64,000 nt of DNA from Multifurca ochricompacta (taxonomy: Eukaryota > Basidiomycota > Agaricomycetes > Russulales > Russulaceae): assembly GCA_022496185.1 (NCBI GenBank), contig WTXG01000008.1, positions 186,001 through 250,000 of the forward strand, read 5' to 3'. Positions 33,969 to 46,055 of the stretch are shown piece after piece. Numbering within the stretch: the first letter of the stretch is position 1; each line of letters opens with the position of its first letter. The position numbers were made by a program, and so were the translations under genes. The notes beneath the pieces were generated by a model that saw only the letters and a list, made by a program, of their open reading frames with translations, ran no database searches and was not told the origin of the DNA.

Positions 33969-35901
33969 ATGGACAACCCGCAGCATTATCAACCTCTTTC
34001 ACACGCGCTACAACCTCCGCTCTCACAGCCCTCCCAATATTCGACATTTTCAGCTTCCAGCGCTGCACAACCATATTCTGTGGGCGACTCTCAACGAGAA
34101 GAGGAGGAAGAGGAAGAGGAAGAGGTTGTTGAGGAGGAATTAGATGACAATGATCGTAGGGACTTGAGTCCCTCAGCGTCTCCTCGAAACAAGCAAGTTG
34201 TAGGGTATGTAAAGCCTGTCACGCTCAATAATATTTTGGAATACACATTTTTGACTTTTTTTTTTTTGGCCGGAAGCCCGGCCGCGACTGGTAACCCTAG
34301 CACGCAAGAGCATCCTGCTCAGATAGCGTCAGCTGGTCGATCTTCTGCTCATAGCCATGACTCGCCTGAACAAAAGCGCCGTCCTGGTCGTCCCAAAGGC
34401 TCTCGGAACAGAAAACCTCGCGAAGGTGGTGGTTCTGTTGGCAAGTCTCAGTTCCCCAGTTATCCTATGTCCCAAGGTGGCGCACCACTATTACCAGGCG
34501 TTACCGCTCAAAATCAGCAATACTACGAATTTCAATGGCGGGTATTGAACCTGTGCTCCGAGTTCTATGGTGCGGCGGAAGAGCTTATTGTATGTTTGAT
34601 TCATCAACCAGTGTGATAATATCTCTGAGATTCCTCAGAAAGCCACCCCTTCTCTGGTTATCGCACAGTCGTACCAGATGGGCCCATCCAGTAAGGTAGA
34701 TCCTTTGAGTATGCTTAGCGAGGCAAAACGTATTTGTGATCAACTGGTGCGTTTGGACTTGACCACCTGTCCATCTCTCATGGACATCATGTCCACAGCT
34801 GCAAAATCCTGTTCAGCTCGTTGGCCAACCTCCACCACCTGTGTATCCTTCTGTGGCTTATCCGCCTCCATCCCAATCTACAACTTCGACGCCTGCGACG
34901 TCGACTTCCCAGCCATCCACTGTCATCACGAATCCCTCCACGTTCGTCATGCCATTAGGTATGCCAGGTAATTCACAGCCTATATATCCCACCATGTACT
35001 CTACGACGCCGTCACGCTATCCCACCGCACCATACTATCAATATACTCCAGGCCCCGGCTACTACCCAACAATACCCTCTCAGTCAGCTACTGCACCTTC
35101 CACAACATCCTCATCTGCGCCTCCTGCAACCCAATTTGTTTCCTCCACATCTCCACCCACTACCTCAACCTTGACCATGACTACTAGTAATCCTGCAGGA
35201 GCTTCAGGCGCATGGACAGATGAGGAGGTTGAACGCCTAAAGCGGCTTGCAGAGCGGAGTCGCACATCCGGGTCATCAAACGAGACTGACTGGGACCGGG
35301 TTGTTGGTCAATGGGGCAACTCTCGAACCAGGCACGCGAGCACCTTTATTCATTTCTCAGCGTTGCTGACATCTGCTCCAGACATCAGATTCTCCTCAAA
35401 GCAACGGCGCTTGGCCTTAAAGAAAGCACGACTCGTGGCGTGAAACGGAGGCGAGAAGGCGAGGTTCCGAATTCCTCTGAAGCGGGCCCAGCCACTGCCC
35501 CACCTATGGGCTCGCTTACTAATGCCAGCGGGGCTGTGCCATCCCCCTCACAAAGCCAAACCACCACTTCTACCCCTTCAGCTCAGCCATCGCCAGCGAT
35601 TCATAACCCTCCCCCTCCACCGCGACCTCTATCCACGACGTCAACCCCTACGCCCACTCCAAGTCGGTCTACCACTGTGGGACCTGCGCCTAATATGCCA
35701 TGGCCTATGCCGACAGTCGCCGCAAATACATCACCGGTTATTGCAGCGGCCGCAGCAGCTCCCACGCCGTCAGAACAACGGAGTGCCAACTACTACCGCC
35801 AACCCCGCGCACATCCACCACCTCCGCCTCCTCCCATAAAGGCAGTTCCCTCCACGTCGCATCAGTATATGTATCAACCAAATGGGAAGTCAAGCAAATA
35901 G
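33969..35901 (+). CDS. AT-hook / SANT-like nuclear protein
   Basis: The start MDNPQHYQPLSHAL leads to a Glu run (EEEEEEEEEVVEEELDD), then an AT-hook (RRPGRPKGSRNRKPR) for minor-groove DNA binding. A conserved helical block follows: QNQQYYEFQWRVLNLCSEFY with GAAEELIKATPSLVIAQSYQ. After a long Ser/Thr/Pro/Tyr-rich region comes a SANT-like helix (GAWTDEEVERLKRLAERSRT, then DWDRVVGQWGNSRTRHQILL) and a Pro/Ala-rich tail. Introns are 34205-34276, 34590-34638, 34747-34798 and 35332-35381. The last begins GC (AG|GCACGC) and is needed to read RTRHQILLKA. A chromatin or transcription role is inferred from the AT-hook and SANT-like parts. No frame damage was seen. Confidence 0.82.
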
Positions 35902-36168
35902 GGGACTTGTAGTCTTATGTATCACGCTGATATCTCATTGGCATCCTTGCTGTCAACTGTTTTGCTTTGAATTTTTTGTTATTTGTTCCGGCTTTCAAAT
36001 TTTCACGTTTTTCGAGACGAAAACCGTTCCACAAAAACGTCAGTTCAAAAAACGTCATATAAGCTCTCTTCCATGTGAAGTCACGAGATTAGGAAGCTGA
36101 TCATATGACTTGCTTGTTGCTTCTGCTGTGCCCTGCCCCTGCCCAAAGTGAAGTTCAGCGTAGCTCAT

Positions 36169-39100
36169 ATGGCTCCGTTCGAGCCACCAGAGGTTGTATT
36201 GACTGGGTTCAAAGAGAGAGTAGAGGCTTTTGCTATCCAAGGTATTAATATTCACAGGTGGCGCTATTCCACTGATTTGTAGCATAGGAGACAACCTCTA
36301 CATTGGAACCGCGAATGGAAATCTTTCTGTGTACAGTATCGTTGACCCGGCAGGTGCATATCATATTTAATTCGTTGGGCTACCTATTTGACTCTAAAAA
36401 CAGACGGAAAGACTTATACCATCACCCATTTGGAGACCAAGAAGAATCTCACCCGGAAAGCCATCGACCAGCTCGGGTTTGTAAAGGATATCAATTCACT
36501 TGTCGTACTCTCGCGTGCGTAGATCGATTTCTCTTCATGCATTCTACTTGACATCCCCCAAGAATCACAAGTTACGTTGTTCAACCTTCCCGAGCTATCC
36601 AAACCCACTCCACTCTCGAAGGCGAAGTCTGCCTTTTCCTTTTCCGTGCATACATCCGTACAGCACTTGTACCCGGATGGCAAAACAATTCGTCCACAGG
36701 GGGCTGAGTTTGGCTCACCGGTGATCCCTGTCCCTACTGTCATCACAAATCTCGTAGTCGGGTGTCAGCGAAAACTGGTTGTCTACTCGTGGAAGGACGG
36801 AGAAGCGCAAGATATCAAGGTATGTCGATTAGAACACTCCATTGGTTCTTCATGACAATGCTGCAGGAAGCACCTCTCCCTCATTCTGCACGGACCATTG
36901 CTTTTCTAAATCCCGAGGTTGTTTGTTTGGCATACGAGACAGATCACGTTCTATTCTCACTAGACACCATGTCGACGATCGAGATCGCTTCCGCCCCTAC
37001 GACGAGCAAATCTGGGGCCAGTATTGGGGCCGTGGGTATGGGAGCCTTTACGGGCTTGGGGGGATACATGACACTGGGACTGGGAGCAAAGCTCAGGCCA
37101 TGCGTCACCAATGTTAGCGACGCGGAGGTACTCATCGCAAAGGACAGTACGTACACCACCCTCTTGTTTTGCACATACTTGATAATCGTACAGACGAGGG
37201 CCTTTTTGTTGGCATAAATGGCAAACCATCGCGTAAAGTACATATATCCTGGCCTGCGCCTCCTGAGGACGTCAGTACGTCATGTGTGTAGAAAAAGTAC
37301 TGCAGGAGTCTAACACGCTCATTCAGGCTTCGTCAAGCCCTACATTTTCAGTATACTCCCTGCGGGAAGCGTACCGAAAGCTCCTGGAGGAGACACAGGA
37401 TCGGCTTTAGGCCAGCCAACCTTTTACTTGAGCCCCGTTCTGCAGATACACTCGTCATTATCTCTCTTAATCTCTCAATCCCTACCCTTCCCATTCAACC
37501 CTCCTCAACCCACTTCTCTCCCGCCCGCCTGTAAACGTCAACTATACTCTGCGCCTCTTGACATCGTCTCCATCTGCCAAATCTCTCTGTTCCTGGTCAG
37601 CACACCTACCGATCGGGCGACTGCCGCCGCAGAGGGGAGCTCGATATGGTGTTTCCGGATGAAAGCATGGGGTGCGCAAGTTGACGAACTCGTAAACGCT
37701 GGGAAGTATGCCGAAGCTCTCGCATTGCTCAATACCATTGACCCTGCCGTTCTACCAGATAAGGTATATGCGCTTAAACACTATTTGGTTCCTGCCTGAC
37801 CCTCACACTTTCGAAGGATCGACGCACAAGCCTGGTTAAGTCGCTTGAGGCAGTGTCACAATTCCGTGCAGGCGAATTCGACCGCGCGCTCGACTCATTC
37901 GTTGAATTGAATATCAACCCTGCGAAGGTCATCTCCCTGTATTCCTATACAATTTCAGGTCGCTTGGCCGTACCGCGCGAACAGTGGATCCAGATGTTTG
38001 GTGGGCCCGTGTCCAAGCTTCCACATGAGGCATCATCACCATCATCCAGCTCCTCAGAACATGATGGTAGCACTGAGGAGCCGGCACTGCCAGTGCAAGC
38101 AGCACCACCTGCCGTAGGTATAGTGAGCAAGTTGAAAAATCCGCTCGATGCGATTCGGCCCTCCAGTTCGAAAGATCCAGAAGCGGCGTCAATAAGTAGC
38201 AAGAGGGATAAGCCGCGCGTAGGTTCGTATATCTTCGGTTTTCCGATATATTTAGTTCATCGGGATTCCGCAGATAATTTCAGCCGCTCAGTCGAAAGCC
38301 TCCTGCGTTACCTCCCCGACAGGCGCCAGAAGCTTCTTGGCGCACTAGAGGCTTTTCACATCACACCTGCACAGTCTAACAAGCATGCCTCCTTATCAGA
38401 CACGTCGAGCGAATCACTGCGTGGGATCCCAGATACACCCTTCCCTTCTCTTACACCTGAACAGCTCGTGCTATGTGCGCAGGTCGTCGACACTGCACTT
38501 TTCAAATCATACTTGGTGGTGAGGCCTGGGCTGCTCGGCCCATTGTGTAGACGGGATAATTGGTGCGAAGTGGCAGAGGTTGAGGAAGTGCTGGTCGCGC
38601 GCGAGGTGTGTAATTCCCCTCCTGAAAAGGCGAGCTTAATTCACAACACGTCCGGTTAGAAATTCTCTGAGCTTATCGACTTATACAACGTCAGAAGATG
38701 CATCCTAAGGCATTGGAACTTCTTCGCAAGTGCGTACTTATGATCTTCTTGTGCAAATTCAAGTTGACGCCATCTAAAGGTTGGGCGAGGAAGAAACGGA
38801 CGTGAAGGATAGACTCGGACCATCTATAGCATATCTCCAAAGACTCGGCCCAGAATACTTGGACACCGTCTTTCAGTATTCGCGTTGGATCTTGGACGAG
38901 AGTTCTGAAATGGCGTTGGAGGTCAGCAGTGTCACGAGTCTTTTTTTTATTGGTTGCTGACGCAGCTAACAGATCTTTAATTCCGAGGAGACCGACTTAC
39001 CTCCGCAACATGTTGCCAACTTCCTCGAGAGCGTCAACCCGAAGTTCTGTGCGCTCTATCTGGAATTTCTTATCAAAGAGCGACACGAAGAGTCGTATAT

Positions 39101-40116
39101 ATATCACGACCGTCTGGCAGAGCTTTACCTTAAGATGACTGTGAATGCAAAGAAAGTTGAGGATGAAGGTACTTACCACCACAAGTCGGCTATTTATGAC
39201 TTGTTTAATTTCAACAAACAGAAAGCCGCGAGGAGGCGTATGACAAGTTGTTACTATTCGTTGATAGTACCACTCATTATCGTGTCGACCGCTTGCTCGG
39301 CTTGCTACCAAGCGATGGTACGCGGCTCGGCATATATTCAGCTCACCAGTGCTGACGCATTACATACATAGACCTCTTCGAGGCAAGAGCCATACTTCTC
39401 GGAAGACTAGGACGTCACGATAGCGCCTTGGAATTATATGTGTATCGCCTACACGATTACGAGAAGGCGGAGCGGTATGCTACTAGAATACTCGTCCCAC
39501 AAATACGGGCGGCTCTTCTGATCTTCCCATTGATAGGTACTGCAATCGAATACACAAACCAGATGGCGAGACCTGCAACATATTCTTGACACTCCTTCGA
39601 ATCTACCTACGCCCACTTGTGAGGACGACAGATAATCTCTTGCGACCCGCTCTCGATTTGATCGCGCGTCACGGCCCCCGATTGGATCCCGAGGAGACAC
39701 TACAGCTATTGCCTCCTTTGGTGGCCGCAAGCGACGTCCACAAATTCTTGATCGGTGCTTTACGTGTCCCACGTTTTGATGCACGTGTCGTGCGCAGCGT
39801 TGCACTCGCCCGGAATGAGCAGGTGGCACGTAAGTTGATGTACCTGGAGGCAAATCGCGTCAAAATTACAGACAGCCGGATGTATGCGTTGTGTTTCTTC
39901 CCTACGTGACTCTTGGACACTTACGCATGTAATCCTAGTTGCCCACAGTGTCATAAACGGATTGGGCCGAGCGCCATTGTAGTTCATGCGCCTAGGTAAG
40001 ACTCATCCCTGTCGTTTGCGACCCCTAGATGACTCATCCCACGCAGAGGAGAAGTCACACACTATCACTGCCGTGATGCATTCACCAAGACCTTGAAAGA
40101 GATGCGGCAAACATAA
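36169..40116 (+). CDS. VAM6: HOPS subunit VAM6/VPS39
   Basis: Vam6/Vps39 is the Rab7/Ypt7-side subunit of the HOPS tether at the vacuole. It was also reported to help activate the Gtr GTPases upstream of TORC1. The N-terminal CNH beta-propeller begins MAPFEPPEVVLTGFKERVEA and contains GDNLYIGTANGNLSVYS. Central parts show YAEALALLNTIDPAVLPDK and FDRALDSFVELNINPAKVIS. The clathrin-repeat region has GPSIAYLQRLGPEYLD, and the C-terminus carries a zinc-binding CPQCHKRIG with HYHCRDAF. Around 15 short introns read in phase, except that near 38695-38698 one A appears missing (LIDLYN to MHPKALELL). It ends 110 bp from a convergent gene. Confidence 0.92.
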
Positions 40117-40225
40117 CACTTAATGTTCTCATACAGGATACAGAATGACGTGTGATTTTCAGCATACGAGATTAGTCATTTAATGCAGATCTCTGTGGTT
40201 AGAACATAACCCCTAGACCTTCCTC

Positions 40226-42284
40226 CTAATCATTGAATAGGTTGGGGCATTCAAGCTTTGGAAGTTGCATTTGAGGCTCTGCATCTCGAGGAGTGTGCAA
40301 TTCGGGAATGAGCGCGTCAAGACCAAATTCAGATATAGCATCCCATTGCATAGTCCCGAAGATCGTCTCTGGTGAGTTCAGGTGTTTTTGGGAAGGAAAC
40401 GTGGGTCTCTGGGGAGTCACAGAGACAGAGGAATGAATTCTTTCTGTTACAAGCACCTCAGAAAATTTCGGGCCCAATATAAGGTCAGCACCCAAAGCCA
40501 GAGGCGGCGCTGGTGGTGTCTGAGGCTCAAGCAAGTGAGAAGCCTCATTGAGGTTGGGACAACTTCCAGATGTCAGTGAAGGTGAATAAGGTACCCCGCC
40601 ACATGGTGAGCCAGTATCGTTGACCTGAGACAGGCACACTGAGGAGAGCAGTTCCTCAGCGGGTAAGTTCTGGCACAAAAGTGGGGAAGAAGTTCGATGC
40701 AATAGCTCGACTTGAGATGAGGACGGACGAACAATGAGGGCCCCCTCGGAGAGTACAGCCCGCAATTGGGTGTCTTTGTCCCTGACAGGCATCCCTGCTT
40801 CTACCCTTCCCGTGGGTGACGAAGCAGGCGAGGCACGTTGGCAGGCCTTTTGAAGAGACCTGATATTACTGAAGTAGGTAGCATCTGCTGAAGGAATGGG
40901 AGGAAGGTCCAACATATCCCCAATAGCATTCCATGGATCATCGCGCGCTAGGATCTCGGGAATGAGATCAACCTTAGAGGATGAAGTAAAAAGTGGGCCC
41001 TGAGCCTTGTGGAAGCAATGCGCAGTGGGCAAGAGCCGCAGGGGAGTGGATGCCAGATCAGGCGTAATGCGACGATTACGGACACAAGGAGAGGAAGAGT
41101 TAGCCTCCCCAGAACTACCAGCTGCACTAGATAGTGAAGTAATTTTTTCGAAGTCCAAGATGTCTCGTCAGCAATGCGCGGCGAAGAGTATGAATATGGA
41201 AGGGGTAAGGACCCGTAAGTTGTGCTACTGAGAATTGGGGAAGAGGGGGGTAGCGGCGACGTTGAGAACTCCAGAGCATCAAATGAGTGTGACAATGGAC
41301 CTGTTGGATGAAGACAACTCTCTAGTGACTCCAGAGAATACTCGTCCTGAGAAAGCTGAGTGTCCGCAGTGTCTATAGATTGGGCTGTGCCTTGAATGAA
41401 GTCATTTCCCAAATATTCTTCGTAGTCAGACGCAGGTTCGGAATATCTATAGTCACTACCATGCCCTCCGCGCGCTTCCGCTGAGAAGGCTGGTTTTCTG
41501 GGAGACTCCGCAAGACCCATCTGAACTTTGTCTATTATACAGGCAATTAGTCTCAGTGTCGGCACAATGGTGAAAATCTATTGCACCCAAGCCCTGAACT
41601 CCGTGATTGGCACGAGTTGCTTGGCGCTGCCTGCCAGATAGCTCAGTCATGAAACGGTTATTATTATCGTTTCCTTCTTGTGAAAATTCGGGCCGCTCGA
41701 TGCTTTGATGAACCAATGGCAAAGCGATTCGAAAGGAGCAACACCTACCACTCGCTCTGAGTCAAAATACGATACCACCAACTCTAACCGCTTTGCCCAC
41801 AGATATTTGGATAATTGCAGAGGCCAACAGTCTTCGAGAACTTGAGAACTCGATCCATGTCTGCTCTTATTGAAGATTCTCTGGTGATACGACCTGCGCC
41901 ACTGGAAGAAAGGGACTGAGGGTACTCATAGCTTCCGTTGTCCATGTCGTATGTAGACTCAGAGGGTGAAGAGGGGATAAAAGTGGTCGTGGGCATGGAC
42001 GTTGGAAGACGGATACTTGAATTTCTCTTTGTGCATGTTCAAGAAGAATTCCTGATATTCCTGAGGGCTTTTCTTCTTCTTTTTTGAATGATTTCCGTTT
42101 CCCAGATCGCAGCTGAGGATTGCAAGACGCCGACGGCCGAAGTGGTTTTTTTGAAGGCGGCGAGTCGTGTCGCGAAAGCGTGCCCGAGCAAAGTTTCTGA
42201 AAAAATATCACTGGTCATCGTCGAAACGAAAGAGATAACTGGTCCAGCTCACCGCTTACCCCCAGTGTAATTTGCACCTGTCAT
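40226..42284 (-). CDS. Ser/Pro-rich protein of unknown function
   Basis: The start at 42284 gives MTGANYTGG. After an intron it reads KLCSGTLSRHDSPPSKKPLR and basic GKRKSFKKEEEKPSG, then after another intron STYDMDNGSYEYPQSLSSSG and IRADMDRVLKFSKTV. The last exon (to 40226) is acidic, Ser/Pro/Leu-rich and mostly disordered, with FGTMQWDAISEFGLDALIPE near the end. The joins between 41820 and 41520 are uncertain, where two frames look coding. No domain or family was recognised. Only 104 bp separate its start from the divergent carboxylesterase. Confidence 0.6.
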
Positions 42285-42388
42285 CGTGGATCAATTCAAA
42301 GTTTGTAACTTGCTTACAACAAGTGGCTGTCACGATCACGTGTCACAGTCGTTGACCTGCCTTGGATTCTACACTCCACTCATGGTTC
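42285..42388. promoter_or_regulatory. Very short divergent promoter with CACGTG
   Basis: A 104-bp gap between divergent start codons. A palindromic CACGTG lies at 42337-42342 inside TCACGATCACGTGTCACAG. It would have to serve both the Ser-rich gene and the esterase unless one promoter overlaps the other gene. Confidence 0.4.
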
Positions 42389-44804
42389 ATGGTTCTGATA
42401 TACCTCCCATTAACGTTTCTTCTGCAACTTGTCCCGCTTACCGTATCATCACCTCTTGTTGATCTGTCCTCGGGCACCTTCAGAGGTCTAACGGTGAATG
42501 GTACTGACCGCTGGCTTGGTATCCCCTACGCACAACCACCCGTAGGCTCTCTTCGTTTTAAAGCGCCACTCCCGATATCTCGGCCTGCAGAGGGTATTCA
42601 GGATGCGCTGCAGTTCAGTCATGCATGCCCTCAACCCCCCTCTACTGCACCCATCAGTGAAGACTGTCTCTATCTCAACGTTGGTCATGTGATCGTTCAT
42701 CTCTTTTACTCGTTAATTTCTCGGGCACACAGGTGTGGCGACCACAAAAAATTTCGTCCGCTGCGAAGCTTCCCGTCCTTGTTTGGATCCACGTGCGGAT
42801 GCACTGAATACTAAATATGAACTCTCGTTTAACTAACGTCTCTGGTGCAGGGTGGCGCATTTAATTTGGGGTGCGACAGGAAGCTTAGTAACCATAGCCG
42901 ATCACATCACTGATTGCTATGGAATTAGATCTGCGTCGGACCCAGCATATGATGGAACCCGTAAGCGCGAATATCATCCAAGCTTTCGGAACTTAATTAA
43001 TTTGAGAGTACAATTCTAGGTATCGTGAATCGGAGCATGACTATCGGAAAGCCCATCATTATGGTAACCATGTAATGGCACCCCGAGCTCATTGTCTCAA
43101 AGCTACTCATCTGGTCTGACAGCAATTATCGTGTGAATACTTTTGGATTCGTAAGCACACACCGTGGGCTTTCCAGTATCACAACACTCTGAATATTTTT
43201 TCCAGCTTGCCAGTTCTCATGTCCCGCTTCATGACCTCAATAGTGGGCTTCAAGATCAACGCGTTGCGCTTAAGTTTGTTCAAGAAAATATTGCCAAATT
43301 TGGCGGAGATCCTAGGAAGGTAGCGTTACCCGATTTTAATCATACTAATACTATTCCTGAGGTCGCCACCAGGTTACGATTTGGGGCCAGGTGAGTCTAG
43401 ACGTAAGACGTAACGTCCTTGGAGCACATTCTACATTCCACACAGTCGGCCGGCGCTGGAAGTGTTGAGGCCCAGATTCTGTACCCAGCCCCTCAACATC
43501 TTTTCCGTGCAGCCATTATGGACTCGCTCACTGGTCCGTTGTAAGTGGCTGAAAATTGGTCTTCTCAAAGCTGAAGATGCAATCCACAGTAAGAGTTCTC
43601 CGCCACCCTCCACTTATGACGAACCAGGCAAGCCATTCGATGCCCTTTTGAATGCCACAGGATGTTCTGCAGGTTCCGCTGCTGTCGCATGCCTACAAGC
43701 GGTCCCATCACAGGTTCACAAATATTATTTTTTCCCTATCCCGCACACACACCCTGAGCTGTACAACAGACACTAGTAAACATAAGCAATTCCCTTATCG
43801 TGTCGACTCTCAATCACCAATTATGGCAACCTACAATTGCTCCGGGAAGTTTTGCCCCTGTTCGAGCATCGGCCAAGATTGCATCCGGAGATTTTCTTCA
43901 TGTGCCAGTGATCGTGGGCACCAATGTTAGTGACTAATGTGCTCCGCCCCCACCTCGCGAATTCTCTGACACAATGCTGCTGTGTAGCAAAACGAAGGTA
44001 CATCATTCTCGACCACGCTGTTCGGCCTGGGCTTGTCTGGGAACGCTGAAGACACTGCCTTTGAGCGATTCGTAAGGGCCTCCCAGATTGACGAGTCCAA
44101 GATCACGCAAGACACCCTTGAAGAGATTTTGGGTTATTACCCGGCAAATACGAAGCAGTTGCTATTCAGCACGGGGGATTCCTTGTTTGACAGAGCCGCG
44201 GCCTGGTATGGAGATAGTATGTTCCTTGCTACCCGTAGACGCTTTACAGCCGCGGCGGCGAGGGTACAACCGGTCTTCACCTATTTCTTTACGGAGTTCA
44301 TCCCAGATGATTCACCGAAATTGGGCGGTAAGAATAGCTCATACATTGGTTCTACCTTGATTGTTAATTTGATTGATTTGCCGCCAGTTTTCCATGCTTC
44401 TGAGCTCAGGCTTTGTTTGGGCCTGTTCCAGCTTCGGGGGTCGAATTAGATTTTGCGAATACGATGCTCGACTTCTATGTCAACTTTGTTAATGACCTTA
44501 ATCCGGGGGGTATGTACCCCACGCACCCGTTTTCTTTTTTTTTTTTGGATGTCCGCGATGCGACTTAAGAGGCTCTTAGCGCCTTGGCCGCGGTATACGC
44601 CCGATTCAGCTCTGGTATTGCAACTAGGGAGGAATAACATAACCACCATTCTCGACAGTACGTTTCACTATTATCTTTTATGTCATTCAAGATTCGGTCT
44701 CTCACGCCCACCGGTACGGTACCCACCGTACCCACATAGACTTCCGCCAGAATTTCACTCACTTTTTGAACAAGCCCGAACTACTGAAAGAATGGGAAAA
44801 GTAG
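42389..44804 (+). CDS. Secreted type-B carboxylesterase/lipase
   Basis: The start at 42389 gives a signal peptide (MVLIYLPLTFLLQLVPLTVS). The alpha/beta-hydrolase core shows GIPYAQPPVGSLRFKAP, SEDCLYLNV and KLPVLVWIHGGAFNLG, then KFVQENIAKFGGDPRKVTIW and the nucleophile motif GQSAGAG. The Ser codon is the first codon after an intron (TCG, 43446-43448). The probable acid is the Glu of NEGTSF and the catalytic His lies in FHASEL, as in fungal Candida-rugosa-type lipases. The gene ends FLNKPELLKEWEK with the stop at 44802-44804. One T appears missing near 44412-44414 (FHASELRL to FGPVPASG), and the intron near 44511-44580 is unusually T-rich. It hydrolyses ester bonds outside the cell, and the substrate is unknown. 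Confidence 0.87.
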
Positions 44805-46055
44805 GGGAAGGGGTGGGTAGTACGATCGGATCCAGTGCGGCCAGGAACGTAGAGTATTTCGTGAGTTGGGAAAAAAAGGAACAACTCCCCCCCGGGTTTA
44901 AAGACTAAGGGAGGGGTGTCAGGTTTCGAGTTTCAGTCTTGGCCTGAAAAAAAAAAAAGGGGGGGGGGGGGGTCGGAAGCGTCTAACATATTCCGGGTTC
45001 GGGTTATTATGTGTACTTACCTTACCCTACCCTACCCTGGGTTATGTATGTGTTACTACGCGCCCGTACTAATGACCAAAGGAGAATGAACACATGACCC
45101 GCAATAGGACCGAAATGAAAAGAAAAGGGGGAGGGGGGGAGGGGAGCAAACGCGCCAAGACTAATATTATTACGTCCATACGGTACAAGGGGGGGAGGAG
45201 GGACATGGGACATGGGAAGAACGAGAATGGGATATGGGGAATAAGGCAGCTCACGGCTCCAACTCAAGCTGGCCCCACCGAACTCGCTCGACTTGTACTC
45301 GTACTCGTACTCTATTCGTACTCTACTCTACTTAAGGTTTAGTAGCCATGCATGCACGCATGCATGCGAGTAAGCGAGATTAAGGCTTGGTGGCGACGCC
45401 ACTTACCCAAATACCAACTAGTGAATAATGGGGCAAAACAAGAAAAACAAAACAAACTAGCTTGGTATCCGTGTTTGCTCGACTACTACTCGGAATTGAA
45501 AAAAATAGTGTAACTTCCCTTCCAGAAGTTTGATGGATTCATTCGTCCTGTGTACCTGACTGACCGGAGCCCACCGACCCCGACCCCGACAAAACCGCTT
45601 CGTTTTTCATATTTCAACCAAAAAAAAAAAAAGAAAAGAAATAAGAAAAAGACGCGTACTCGCGTAACAATAATTTCAGTCCAAACCTCCGTCATACCAT
45701 CATAGCCGATCCTCGATATGATCATCGCTTGCCAGACCTGTCTAGCCTTTCTTGACTGAAGAGACAGCCGAATGTATATTTTAAATTGGTATAGAAGGTA
45801 GACACATGCAATAGATAGACTACGGAGACAGATGAATGAGTGTGTATGCAGCCAAGGAGTGGTGTCGCGGCGTGTTGATGCTTTCAATGAGTGACACGTT
45901 GAATGAGAGGAGAATTCAGAAACTACCGAGACGCAGAAAGAAATTTGTGATGGGACGATGATAATAAGAAAAAAAAACAAAGGAGGGCATTATAGTCCCA
46001 TACCACACAAGATGACCATCAGGGAAAAAAAAAAAAAGAATAGCCTGCCAATGGC
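44805..46055. other. Intergenic, rich in simple repeats
   Basis: 1.25 kb between the esterase and the next gene's stop. No gene is seen. It holds the A12/G14 tract, CCCTA units (45022-45038), a palindromic GCATGCATGC cluster (about 45347-45368), CGTACT/CTACT repeats (about 45290-45330) and poly-A runs near 45620 and 46025. Confidence 0.5.
44947..44972. repeat. A12 followed directly by G14 homopolymer tract
   Basis: Twelve A (44947-44958) are followed directly by fourteen G (44959-44972). Lengths of such tracts are unreliable in most assemblies. The G-run could fold as part of a quadruplex. Confidence 0.7.

Noticed and set aside
45017..45040. CCCTA repeats resembling telomeric DNA
   Set aside because: The unit is CCCTA, three copies only, not the fungal CCCTAA array, and it sits between ordinary genes.
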